DNA of 37,503 bases from Nitrospirota bacterium. GTDB taxonomy: Bacteria > Nitrospirota > UBA9217. Shown here one piece after another: positions 13,919 to 21,759 of the stretch (position 1 is its first letter; every line of letters begins with the position of its first letter). A program made the translations under genes and the position numbers. Under the pieces are notes generated by a model. That model was not told the DNA's origin and ran no database searches. It worked only from the letters and a program-made list of their open reading frames with translations. The DNA lies in the NCBI GenBank assembly GCA_021814615.1, contig JAKAHZ010000019.1, forward strand, positions 1 to 37,503. Reading direction: 5' to 3'.

Positions 13919-15070
13919 ATGTATGAACAAGTAGGCACGGTTCTCTTTCAGCTTCTGTCCCAGACACTGCACGTGTTCGGGAACAAGCTCGTTCCCCTGG
14001 TCGGCGTCGGCGAGTCGGCCGAGGCATTGGAGTTCGTACCGAACTCCATGGTGGTGAACGGACTGATCGTCCTGGCGGTCCTCGGCGTCATCTTCGGCAT
14101 CGCTCTGGCGATTGTGGCGGCCCGGTTCGTCGTGAAGGTGGACCCGAAGGTCGAACAGGTGCGTGAGACTCTTCCCGGCGCCAACTGCGGTGCCTGCGGT
14201 TTTGCCGGATGCATGGGCTATGCGGAAGCGGTCGTGGGCAATCCGGATGTTGCGGTGAATATGTGCGCTCCCGGAAAAGGACCTGTTGCGGAAAAGATCG
14301 CCGCGATCACGGGCAAGGCCGCGGCGAAGGTGGAACCCAAGATCGCCCGCGTCTTCTGCCAGGGCGGCCGGAGCAAGAGTAACCGGAAGTTCATCTATAC
14401 GGGCGTCATGGACTGCACGGCTGCGGTGCTTGCCGCGGGCGGCGACAAGTCCTGCGAGTTCGGCTGCCTGGGATATGGAACGTGCATGCGCGCCTGCCCC
14501 TTCGGCGCCATCCACATGAGCGACGACAACCTGCCGGTCATCAGTAAGGAGAAATGCACGGCATGCGGCAAGTGCGTCGCTGCATGCCCGAAGCAGGTGA
14601 TCGAGATCGCCCCGGCGGCCAAAGCCGTGGTCATCAGCTGCCACAGCAAGGACAAGGGCATCGACGTCAAGAAAAAATGCCAGGTCGGCTGCATCGCCTG
14701 CGGCATCTGCGTCAGGACCTGCCCCGTGGATGCCATCAAGATCGATAACAATCTTGCCAGGATCGATCACAGCAAGTGCATTACCTGCGGCCTTTGCGCC
14801 AAGAAGTGTCCGACCAGCGCCATCGCAGACTATCTGGCGCCGCGGCCGAAAGCTTCCATCGATCCCTCAAAGTGCGCCGGCATCGACGTCTGCGCCAAGG
14901 TCTGCCCGGTCAATGCTATTTCCGGCGATCTCCGCGCCGTGCACAAAGTCGATCAGGCGAAGTGCATCGGTTGCGGCATGTGCGAGGCGCGCTGCCCGAA
15001 GAAGGCGATCACCATGGTTCCTGTCGTCGGCAGCGCAGCCGAGCCAAAGAAGGAAATGGCGTCCGTCTAG
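13919..15070 (+). CDS. rnfB: Rnf electron transport complex subunit B, extended polyferredoxin form
   Basis: 383 residues, about twice the length of E. coli RsxB (192) and longer than many clostridial RnfB. It accepts electrons from reduced ferredoxin. A membrane anchor is at about 44-66, followed by the Rnf-type cluster motif NCGACGFAGC with a distal Cys. Six ferredoxin-like motifs then form three two-cluster modules: CEFGCLGYGTCMRACP and CTACGKCVAACP; CQVGCIACGICVRTCP and CITCGLCAKKCP; CAGIDVCAKVCP and CIGCGMCEARCP. In the fifth module motif the second Cys is replaced by Ile322, so this site may hold a [3Fe-4S] cluster or none. The first 43 residues are unusual; an internal ATG at 14048 would give a standard N-terminus, but the 13919 start has a GAAGG ribosome-binding site. 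Confidence 0.93.
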   Translation: MYEQVGTVLFQLLSQTLHVFGNKLVPLVGVGESAEALEFVPNSMVVNGLIVLAVLGVIFGIALAIVAARFVVKVDPKVEQVRETLPGANCGACGFAGCMGYAEAVVGNPDVAVNMCAPGKGPVAEKIAAITGKAAAKVEPKIARVFCQGGRSKSNRKFIYTGVMDCTAAVLAAGGDKSCEFGCLGYGTCMRACPFGAIHMSDDNLPVISKEKCTACGKCVAACPKQVIEIAPAAKAVVISCHSKDKGIDVKKKCQVGCIACGICVRTCPVDAIKIDNNLARIDHSKCITCGLCAKKCPTSAIADYLAPRPKASIDPSKCAGIDVCAKVCPVNAISGDLRAVHKVDQAKCIGCGMCEARCPKKAITMVPVVGSAAEPKKEMASV

Positions 15071-15096
15071 GCGTCGAGGCACCTTGAAACATCATC

Positions 15097-15127
15097 AGGG
15101 ATACGGAAACGTATCCCTATTTTTTTT
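15097..15127 (+). terminator. Terminator of the rnf operon
   Basis: A 9-bp perfect stem AGGGATACG/CGTATCCCT around a GAAA tetraloop, followed by a run of T residues. Confidence 0.93.
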
Positions 15128-15141
15128 CTTGTCCTTTTCCC

Positions 15142-15170
15142 TTGACAAACATCGGCGCATACGATAAATA
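15142..15170 (+). promoter_or_regulatory. Promoter for gcvH-lpd
   Basis: A perfect TTGACA (15142-15147) lies just after the rnf terminator. The -10 is less clear: TAAATA (15165-15170, 17-nt spacer) or GATAAA (15163-15168, 15-nt spacer). Confidence 0.5.
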
Positions 15171-15226
15171 CAAATCACTTTTTGTTCTTCAATTCTGTGG
15201 CAGGAGAACGCTGTCGGAGGTGACCA

Positions 15227-15616
15227 ATGAATCCTGACGATATTCGTTATCATAGAGAGCACGCCTGGGTGCGCGTGGAAGGAAAACGGGCGACCATCGG
15301 CATCACGGACTTCGCGCAGCAACAGCTTGGCGATATTGTCTATGTGGATCTGCCGGAACTGGAGACGGAGATCGATGCGGATTCCGAACTGTCGGAAATC
15401 GAATCGACGAAGGCCACATCGCCGGTGATCTGTCCGGTTACGGGGACCATCGTCGAGGTGAATGAGGATCTCGCCGAGTCGCCAGAAATCATCAATGAGG
15501 ATCCCTACGGGAACGGGTGGCTGGCCGTGCTCGAAATGAGCGACGCTTCGGAAATGAATGACCTCATGACACGCGACGAATACGAGAAGTTTCTGAAAGA
15601 AGAAGAAGAGAAGTAG
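15227..15616 (+). CDS. gcvH: Glycine cleavage system H protein (lipoyl carrier)
   Basis: A 129-residue lipoylated shuttle protein that carries the aminomethyl group between the P, T and L proteins of glycine cleavage. The lipoyl site is Lys62 in EIESTKATSPV, and the N-terminal HAWVRVEG and ITDFAQQQLGDIVYVDLP motifs are intact. GGAGGTG precedes the ATG. The lpd gene follows after one base. gcvP and gcvT are not in the window, so this could be part of a scattered glycine cleavage system or a lipoate carrier for another complex. The Glu-rich tail overlaps the lpd ribosome-binding site. Confidence 0.95.
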   Translation: MNPDDIRYHREHAWVRVEGKRATIGITDFAQQQLGDIVYVDLPELETEIDADSELSEIESTKATSPVICPVTGTIVEVNEDLAESPEIINEDPYGNGWLAVLEMSDASEMNDLMTRDEYEKFLKEEEEK

Positions 15617-15617
15617 C

Positions 15618-17018
15618 ATGGCGCTCCTGTTAACGATCATCGGCGCCGGTCCCGGCGGTTATGTCGCCGCCATCCGGGCCGCCCAATTGGGCGCTTCGGT
15701 AACCCTCGTCGAAAATGATTCGGTCGGCGGCGTGTGCCTGAACCGCGGCTGCATCCCGACAAAGACCCTGGTCAGCTCGGCCGAGCTCCTGCGGCATGTC
15801 AGGAACGCGGCCGATCTGGGCATTACGGTTTCCGGTACGGTGTCCTATGATCTGGCGAAGGTCAGGGAACGAAAGGACAAGGTCGTTGCGACACAGGTCA
15901 AAGGCATCCGCGGCCTGCTGAAGAGCTGGGGCGTGACCCTCCTGGAGGCGAGAGGATCGTTGCTTTCCGAGGACGTAGTTCGGGTCGTGCAAAAGGACGG
16001 GAAAACCATGGATCTGCGGTCGGACCGCATCATCATCGCAACCGGATCCCGCCCGTCGTCGATCCCCGGCATTGTGTCGGATGGAGAACAAATCCTCACC
16101 AGCGACGATGCCGTCAAGTTCAAGGATGTGCCCGCCAGCATCCTGATCATCGGCGCCGGCGTCATCGGCTCCGAATTCGCGTTCATCTATCGCGCGTTCG
16201 GCTCTGAGGTGATTGTTGCAGACCTCTTACCTCGAGCTCTTTCCACGGAAGATCAGGATATTTCCGACATCGTCGAGCGCGAATTCAAGAAGGCAAAGAT
16301 CAAATTCCTGCCCGGCGTGAAGGTCGAAACGATCGTCAAGAGCGCTTCCGGCCCGATGACGGTGAAGCTGTCAAACGGACAGACTCTTGCCGTCGGGAAG
16401 ATCCTGGTCGCCGTGGGCAGGTCGATGAACACGGAGAACCTCGGATTCCAGGACGTTCCCGTTGCTACCGGCAGGCGGGGAGAAATTGTCGTTGACGACC
16501 GCATGGAGACGAGCGTACCGGGGATCTATGCGGTTGGCGATGTTACCGGCAAAATGCTGCTGGCCCATGTCGCTTCTCATCAGGGAATGGTGGCTGCGGA
16601 AAACTGCATGGGAGGCAATGCCCACATGGATTACCGTGTAGTTCCCGCCGGGATCTTCACCATGCCGGAGGCAGCGAGCGTGGGAATGCGAGAACATGAA
16701 GCGACAGCCGCGGCAATGACCGTGAAGGTGGGGCGCTTTCCGTACCGCGCGCTCGGCAAAGCCCATGCCATGGGAGCGATCGAAGGGATCGTCAAAGTCA
16801 TTGCCGATGGATCGAGCGGAAAGGTCCTGGGTGTGCATCTCTGCGGCGCCCATGCGACCGACCTGATCCATGAGGGCGCCCTGGCTGTTCAACTCGGGGC
16901 GACTGCAAAGCAGGTGAGTGAACTGATCCACGCTCACCCTACGCTGGCCGAGGGCTTCATGGAAGCGGCAGGCGATGTAATCGGTTCGGCCATCCATGTT
17001 CCGAAGCCGACGAAGTAA
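15618..17018 (+). CDS. lpdA: Dihydrolipoyl dehydrogenase
   Basis: A 466-residue FAD-dependent disulfide oxidoreductase that reoxidises dihydrolipoyl groups with NAD+. The N-terminal FAD motif GAGPGGYVAAIRAAQLG is at 9-25, the redox disulfide is Cys40/Cys45 (GGVCLNRGCIPTK), and the NAD-binding GAGVIGSEFA is near 179-188. The second FAD motif is VYAVGDV-like (IYAVGDVTG), and the C-terminal HAHPTLAEG gives the catalytic His-Glu pair. It starts one base after gcvH, so GcvH is the likely substrate. Length and motifs are normal. Confidence 0.95.
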   Translation: MALLLTIIGAGPGGYVAAIRAAQLGASVTLVENDSVGGVCLNRGCIPTKTLVSSAELLRHVRNAADLGITVSGTVSYDLAKVRERKDKVVATQVKGIRGLLKSWGVTLLEARGSLLSEDVVRVVQKDGKTMDLRSDRIIIATGSRPSSIPGIVSDGEQILTSDDAVKFKDVPASILIIGAGVIGSEFAFIYRAFGSEVIVADLLPRALSTEDQDISDIVEREFKKAKIKFLPGVKVETIVKSASGPMTVKLSNGQTLAVGKILVAVGRSMNTENLGFQDVPVATGRRGEIVVDDRMETSVPGIYAVGDVTGKMLLAHVASHQGMVAAENCMGGNAHMDYRVVPAGIFTMPEAASVGMREHEATAAAMTVKVGRFPYRALGKAHAMGAIEGIVKVIADGSSGKVLGVHLCGAHATDLIHEGALAVQLGATAKQVSELIHAHPTLAEGFMEAAGDVIGSAIHVPKPTK

Positions 17019-17050
17019 CCCCAGAAGAATTCAATAATACTCGGAGAAAA

Positions 17051-17079
17051 AGCCAGGCTGACGAAGCCTGGCTTTTTTT
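17051..17079 (+). terminator. Terminator after lpdA
   Basis: A 9-bp stem AGCCAGGCT/AGCCTGGCT with a 5-nt loop, followed by seven T residues. Confidence 0.93.
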
Positions 17080-17227
17080 GCGCGGAAGAAGAGGAAAATA
17101 GGCATGGCATTCAATGAAAAAATATGCTAGTCTTTGTCTGTATTTTCCGACAGGTGTGAATTATTCCTTTACGGTTCCGCCTGGTTCTGGTAGAGTTTGT
17201 CCGGATAGTCCTCCTCAAACATCCCTT

Positions 17228-19174
17228 ATGAAGAACAAGATCATCATAGCCCTCATTGTCTCCTTTCTCGTCTCCGCAGCGACCATCGTAGCCTACCGTT
17301 TCGGGATGTTCGATCGCATCGAGGAAATGGCCTACGATGCGAAAATGAAACTGTTTAGAACAACGGCAACGCCCCCCCGGAATATCAAGGTCATTCTCGT
17401 CGATGATGCGTCAATCAACGCCATGGAAAAAATGGCAGGACGCTGGCCCTGGCCGCGCGCCATCTGGTATGATCTGCTCGACTTTCTGAGCCAGGGCGGC
17501 GCCAAGGTGGTCCTGTTCGATATCATTTTTACCGAGCGGCAGGACGAGCGGAATGACGGAGCTCTCACCGATGCGACGAGAACCGCTGGAAATGTCGTCC
17601 ATAGCATGATTGTAAAGCACGAAGGAGAGGACATCGGCCTTCAGAACAACCTCCAGCTGGGACGGCCCCTGCCCGCCGAATTCCTCCAGCGTTTCGCCCT
17701 TCGGAATCTCCAGGGGAATATGCGAATCCCCGCTGCCGAACGAAGCAACGATTTTTCCCTCCCCATTGAGGGCCTCAGGGAAGCCGCGAAAAGCATTGCT
17801 GTCGTCGAGTTTACGCCTGACGACGACGGTGTGCTCCGGCGGACGCGGCCACTTCGTGAGTATCAGGGATCCTATTTTCCGGTGCTGGGCCTTGCGCCGT
17901 TCATCGATCAATCGTCGCAGATATCGATCCGCAAGAACGGCATCCAGATCAACGACCGGTTTCTTCCTACCGATGCTACCGGTAATTTCCTCATCAACAT
18001 GTACGACATCGACAGGGTGGAGCCGATCTCCGCGGGAGGCATCTTCGCCTCGCTCCAGAAGATGCGGGAAGGAGATGTGGAGAATCTCATCGTCCGGCCC
18101 GATGAATTCAAGGACAGCATTGTGTTCATCGGCGTGAGCGCCGTAGGCGGTGCGGACCTCAAGGCAACGCCGCTTGCCCGCCGGACTCCCGGCGTGGTCG
18201 TTCACGTGTCCCTGGCTGCAAATTACCTGGCCAACGATTTCCTCCGCCCGCCAGACCGGCGGCTGACGATCTCCGCAGTCCTGATCGGCGTGTTTCTGAC
18301 CGCCGGATTCGTCTTTTTCTCCAAGCGGTTCCTGATCCGGGCAACCTTTCCGTTCCTCATGCTGCTGTCCTATGGAGCCTATTCCTTTTATGCGTTCAAG
18401 TTCAACATGCTCGTGGATACGGTACCCTTCGTGTTCGCGACGGTGACGAGCGGATTTTTGTCTTTCGGCTATCTGACCTTTACCGAGGCCATCGAGAAAC
18501 GGCGAGTGTCCCAGCTCTTCACGCAGTATGTGTCCAAAGATGTATTGAACGAAGTCCTGCACAACTACAAGGAATACCAGAAAGCGAGTCAGGGGACCAA
18601 AGTTGAGCTCACGGTTCTCTTCTCCGATATCCGGGGGTTCACGACGATTTCAGAAACCACGCCGCCGGAAAAGATCGTGGAAATGTTGAACATTCATTTT
18701 TCCGTCATGGCAGACATCATCCTGAAACACAACGGCACGATCGACAAGTATATCGGCGATGCGATCATGGCCTTCTGGGGCGCGCCGGTCAGAATGAAGG
18801 ACCATGCGGAGCAGGCCGTGCTGGCTGGCCAGGAAATGCTGGCTGCCCTCGCCGAGGTCAACGCGAAGCTCCGGGAGAAGGGCCTCGACATGGAAGTAAA
18901 GATCGGGATCGGGATCAATACGGGAGTTGCCACGATCGGCGAGATCGGTTCGGAGAAAAAAAAGAATTATACGATCGTTGGCGACACGGTGAACCTGGCA
19001 TCCCGCCTCGAAAGTCTGACGAAAGAACATAAAACCGCCTTGCTGCTGTCCGAGTATACCCACGAGATCATCAAGGACCGGATCGCCTGTAGAAAACTGG
19101 GCAATGTGAAGGTGAAGGGCCGTGAGCAGGCAGTCGACATCTATACGCCGGGGGATGCGGCGAAATCCTCGTAA
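17228..19174 (+). CDS. CHASE2-domain class III adenylate/guanylate cyclase
   Basis: A 648-residue membrane signalling enzyme. An N-terminal membrane segment (about 5-22) is followed by an extracytoplasmic CHASE2 sensor region (about 30-335), three membrane helices (about 347-420) and a class III catalytic domain (about 455-640). Metal-binding aspartates are Asp467 (FSDIRGFT) and Asp511 (YIGDAIMAFWG). Lys507 and the YTIVGDTVNLASRLE motif favour ATP as substrate, so cAMP is the likely product. The frame is open from 17114, but the ATG at 17228 puts the first helix at the N-terminus; neither start has a clear ribosome-binding site, so the start is uncertain. The ligand is unknown. The gene is monocistronic, with terminator-like structures on both sides. 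Confidence 0.9.
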   Translation: MKNKIIIALIVSFLVSAATIVAYRFGMFDRIEEMAYDAKMKLFRTTATPPRNIKVILVDDASINAMEKMAGRWPWPRAIWYDLLDFLSQGGAKVVLFDIIFTERQDERNDGALTDATRTAGNVVHSMIVKHEGEDIGLQNNLQLGRPLPAEFLQRFALRNLQGNMRIPAAERSNDFSLPIEGLREAAKSIAVVEFTPDDDGVLRRTRPLREYQGSYFPVLGLAPFIDQSSQISIRKNGIQINDRFLPTDATGNFLINMYDIDRVEPISAGGIFASLQKMREGDVENLIVRPDEFKDSIVFIGVSAVGGADLKATPLARRTPGVVVHVSLAANYLANDFLRPPDRRLTISAVLIGVFLTAGFVFFSKRFLIRATFPFLMLLSYGAYSFYAFKFNMLVDTVPFVFATVTSGFLSFGYLTFTEAIEKRRVSQLFTQYVSKDVLNEVLHNYKEYQKASQGTKVELTVLFSDIRGFTTISETTPPEKIVEMLNIHFSVMADIILKHNGTIDKYIGDAIMAFWGAPVRMKDHAEQAVLAGQEMLAALAEVNAKLREKGLDMEVKIGIGINTGVATIGEIGSEKKKNYTIVGDTVNLASRLESLTKEHKTALLLSEYTHEIIKDRIACRKLGNVKVKGREQAVDIYTPGDAAKSS

Positions 19175-19192
19175 TGCAGCCGGGATGAAGAT

Positions 19193-19240
19193 TTCCGGCC
19201 GATACCCTGAAAATACCCGGTCGGAATGCTTTACTTTTTA
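19193..19240 (+). terminator. Possible terminator after the cyclase gene
   Basis: A 9-bp stem with one G-T pair (19193-19201 with 19218-19226) and a 16-nt loop, followed by the T-rich stretch TGCTTTACTTTTTAC. The long loop and interrupted T tract make it weak. The rest of the 162-nt gap has GC-rich dyads but no clear promoter. Confidence 0.35.
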
Positions 19241-19336
19241 CTCAAGACAGGGGAGTATAGGGCCGGCAAGTCAGACCGGTCTGCGCTGTTTCCGGGAGGT
19301 ATTCCCGGCAAATCCGTGACGAGGAGGTTTAATTCC

Positions 19337-19816
19337 ATGAGAAAGATCGTGTTCTTCAGCCTGGTCCTGGCACTGACGGCTGCCTCCGCGGCTTTTGCAG
19401 AGGACCTGTTTGTTCAGAGCAGCAAAGCGAAGGTCATGCAGGAACCCTCGTTCAAGTCCAAGCTGGTGGCCGAGGTCGCGAAAGGCCAGAAATTTACCGT
19501 GCTCGGCAAACAGGGAAGCTGGGTCAAGGTGAAGTCGGCGACCGCCGAGGGATATGTGCCAGCGCTCCTCCTTTCGCCCCGTCCCCCAATGGAGTCGGTC
19601 GGCCTGATCAAGGGCGGGGAGGGGGAGATCAAGGATAATGTGCGGCGCCGGGCTTCGACGATGACCAGCGCAGCCGCAGCGCGCGGACTGACTGCCGAAG
19701 GCAGGAAGCGCGCGGGAGCGGAAGAGAGCGCCGATTATGCCGCGTTGGAAAAGATGGAGTCCTACAGCCTGTCCAATGACGAAGTGGAAAAGTTCATGCA
19801 GGGAGGGAAACCATGA
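19337..19816 (+). CDS. Exported SH3-domain protein
   Basis: 159 residues. The ATG at 19337 follows GAGGAGG with 9-nt spacing; the open frame upstream from 19226 is not used. A signal peptide ending in AFA (about 1-21) leads to a bacterial SH3 domain (about 24-78) with the typical VLGKQGSWVKVKSATAEGYVPALLL end. Such domains bind peptidoglycan or cell-wall peptides. The remaining half is Ala/Arg-rich and ends in a helical segment, with no family recognised. It overlaps the following M48 protease gene by 4 nt, so the two are probably made together and act in the periplasm. Confidence 0.85.
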   Translation: MRKIVFFSLVLALTAASAAFAEDLFVQSSKAKVMQEPSFKSKLVAEVAKGQKFTVLGKQGSWVKVKSATAEGYVPALLLSPRPPMESVGLIKGGEGEIKDNVRRRASTMTSAAAARGLTAEGRKRAGAEESADYAALEKMESYSLSNDEVEKFMQGGKP

Positions 19817-20649
19817 GATACGCTCTGGCTCTCACCGCTGCTTTGCTGACGATATGCCCGTGGATGATGCCGGCGGACCTCGGCGCCGAAGCCGCTCCTC
19901 AGCAGGAGGTTCAGAAGGCGGCTGATCCGCTTCGCGCGGATGTCGTTGAGGAGGTGCTTCTCGGACGCGAAACGGCTGCGCGCATCGCGGGCATATACGG
20001 TCTGGACGAACGTCCCTTGGCGAACAAATATGTCGGCCTTGTCGGCCAGGTTGTCGCCCGGAACGCCGGACGTCCCGAGCTTTCGTTTCACTTCGGCATC
20101 CTGAACACGGACGTGGTGAATTCCTTTGCAGCGCCGGGAGGGTATATCTTCATCACCCGGGGAGCGCTCGAGCGCATGCAGAACGAGGCGGAACTGGCCG
20201 GCGTTCTAGCGCATGAAGTAGCTCATGTCGCCGAGCGGCATGCCCTGCGGAGGATCGGCGTTTCCGTATCAGCGGACGGATCGACGGGCCTTGCAAAGAG
20301 AATGGGCGGAACAGCTGAGGCAAATCAGGCTGAACGTGACCGGCTCGTGGAAAAGACGCTGGATATCCTGCTCGATCAGGGATACGGCAGCGCAGATGAT
20401 CAGCAGGCTGATCATGATGCGATTTTGATCACAGCACTGGCTGGTTATGATCCCGCTGCGATGGCGCAGTACCTGGAACGCCTGAACTCGGACAAGGGGA
20501 AGGCTCTCGAACTCCTGAAGCATACGCATCCTGCGGGACCTGCGCGCGTTTCCGCCATCCGGGAGACGATCAAATCCGAGAGCATCGACGGAAGCCGGCT
20601 CAAAACGAATAACGACCGTTTTCGTGAGGTTTTCTCCGCTAAACAGTAG
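19813..20649 (+). CDS. Periplasmic M48-family metalloprotease, copy 1
   Basis: 278 residues with a signal peptide (about 1-25). The zinc motif HEVAH is at 134-138, within the conserved AELAGVLAHEVAHVAERHA block, preceded by the SFAAPGGYIFITRGAL substrate-groove strand. The third metal ligand in this family is Glu in an E-x2-A-D motif; here it is Asp196 (DQQAD), a conservative but unusual change. The GYDPAAM and HP motifs near the C-terminus are present. Related to BepA/LoiP-type proteases that maintain the outer membrane. It is coupled by a 4-nt overlap to the SH3 protein. A paralogue follows 172 nt downstream. Confidence 0.9.
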   Translation: MRYALALTAALLTICPWMMPADLGAEAAPQQEVQKAADPLRADVVEEVLLGRETAARIAGIYGLDERPLANKYVGLVGQVVARNAGRPELSFHFGILNTDVVNSFAAPGGYIFITRGALERMQNEAELAGVLAHEVAHVAERHALRRIGVSVSADGSTGLAKRMGGTAEANQAERDRLVEKTLDILLDQGYGSADDQQADHDAILITALAGYDPAAMAQYLERLNSDKGKALELLKHTHPAGPARVSAIRETIKSESIDGSRLKTNNDRFREVFSAKQ

Positions 20650-20749
20650 AATAGGGATTCCTTTTCGATCTTTTTCCTCCTTCTTTGCGGAGGAAGAAGG
20701 CCGCTTGGGGACGGTGGTATTTCCTAACCGTGCAAGTAATTTCCTTGTA

Positions 20750-20772
20750 TATCACCCAGGCATTGGGTGATA
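20750..20772. promoter_or_regulatory. Perfect 9-bp inverted repeat upstream of the second M48 gene
   Basis: TATCACCCA (20750-20758) and TGGGTGATA (20764-20772) are separated by 5 nt. There is no T tract, so an operator for a dimeric regulator or an mRNA hairpin is more likely than a terminator. Confidence 0.5.
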
Positions 20773-20821
20773 GCATCCGATCGCTGATCAACCGGCAGGA
20801 TTTTATTATGCGGGAGGCGGT

Positions 20822-21679
20822 ATGAATATGAGCAGTATGCTGGCTGTTACGGCGATCGTGGTCCTCATGGGGCCGCCCAATGTGTTCGCGGAAAAAGAGG
20901 ACGTCGCTAATTGGCGGCAGCGTGGCGCCGTCGAATCATCAAAAACTGCCGGTTCAACAAGTGATGACGTTGCTGAGGAAATCCGCTTCGGTCGTGAGAT
21001 CGCAGCGAGGATCATTGGCCGCTATGGGTTGTATCAGAACAACGAACTGATGCGCTACGTGAACCTCGTGGGCCTGTCCATCGCAAAGGGAACGGAACGG
21101 CAGGAAATCGCATTCCATTTCGCGATCCTGAACACTGATGAGATCAACGCTTACGCCGCTCCGGGCGGGTATATCTTTGTGACCAAAGGATTGCTCAAGC
21201 AGATGCAGGACGAATCGGAGCTTGCGGGAGCGCTGGCCCACGAAATCTCTCATATTACCCAGAAACATATCGTGCGCGAAATGAACATCCACGCCACCGA
21301 CTCCTCGGCTACGGCGGGATTCGCTCAACTCATCGGCGGCACGACACAATCGGCAAGGACGGCCTTTGCGCAGGCGGTAGAGAAGGCTCTCGATATCCTG
21401 CTGAAGGACGGCTACAAGCGCGAGGATGAGGCTCAGGCGGACAAGACTTCGGTCACCTATGTCGCTATGGCCGGGTATGATCCCGGTGCCCTCGGACGGC
21501 TCCTGAACCGGATCGGCCCGTTGAAAGAGAAGGCCACCGAGGTGCTGGACAAGACACACCCGGGATATCTTGACAGGATCACCTGGTTGGATGCGGCAAT
21601 CAAACAGGATGGTCTTGAAGGCGCAGACGGCAAAACCGAAAAGGAACGCTTTGTTGCTGCCATGAAAACTGTCCGGTAG
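20822..21679 (+). CDS. Periplasmic M48-family metalloprotease, copy 2
   Basis: 285 residues, with a signal peptide ending near VFA (residue 23). The zinc motif HEISH is at 140-144, and the third ligand is the canonical Glu203 in EAQAD, unlike copy 1. The two proteins share the overall layout: VxEEIRFGREIAARIIGRYG, YAAPGGYIFVTKGLL, a C-terminal AGYDPGAL and a TH-P-x-RI end. This indicates a tandem duplication followed by divergence. GGGAGG lies 4 nt before the ATG at 20822 and 10 nt before an in-frame ATG at 20828; either could be used. A role in envelope protein quality control is inferred from the family. Confidence 0.9.
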   Translation: MNMSSMLAVTAIVVLMGPPNVFAEKEDVANWRQRGAVESSKTAGSTSDDVAEEIRFGREIAARIIGRYGLYQNNELMRYVNLVGLSIAKGTERQEIAFHFAILNTDEINAYAAPGGYIFVTKGLLKQMQDESELAGALAHEISHITQKHIVREMNIHATDSSATAGFAQLIGGTTQSARTAFAQAVEKALDILLKDGYKREDEAQADKTSVTYVAMAGYDPGALGRLLNRIGPLKEKATEVLDKTHPGYLDRITWLDAAIKQDGLEGADGKTEKERFVAAMKTVR

Positions 21680-21759
21680 TATGTCCGGCACCTGTACACC
21701 CGATGCAAGGCATGATTGTAGCTGCAGTGACCGACCTGGACCTTACTAAGGAGAACCGT

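Noticed and set aside
19175-19336. Riboswitch in the GC-rich gap before the SH3 gene
   Set aside because: Several hairpins can be drawn, but no known riboswitch core (such as a cyclic-di-GMP or cobalamin consensus) could be matched by eye.
20672-20704. CCTTCTT/AAGAAGG hairpin as a terminator after M48 copy 1
   Set aside because: The stem is not followed by a T tract and the loop is 8 nt; termination cannot be supported.
20701-20749. GGGGACGG-type sequence that resembles ends of REP-associated transposon repeats
   Set aside because: Only one short copy is seen, with no partner repeat or transposase in the window; too weak to call.
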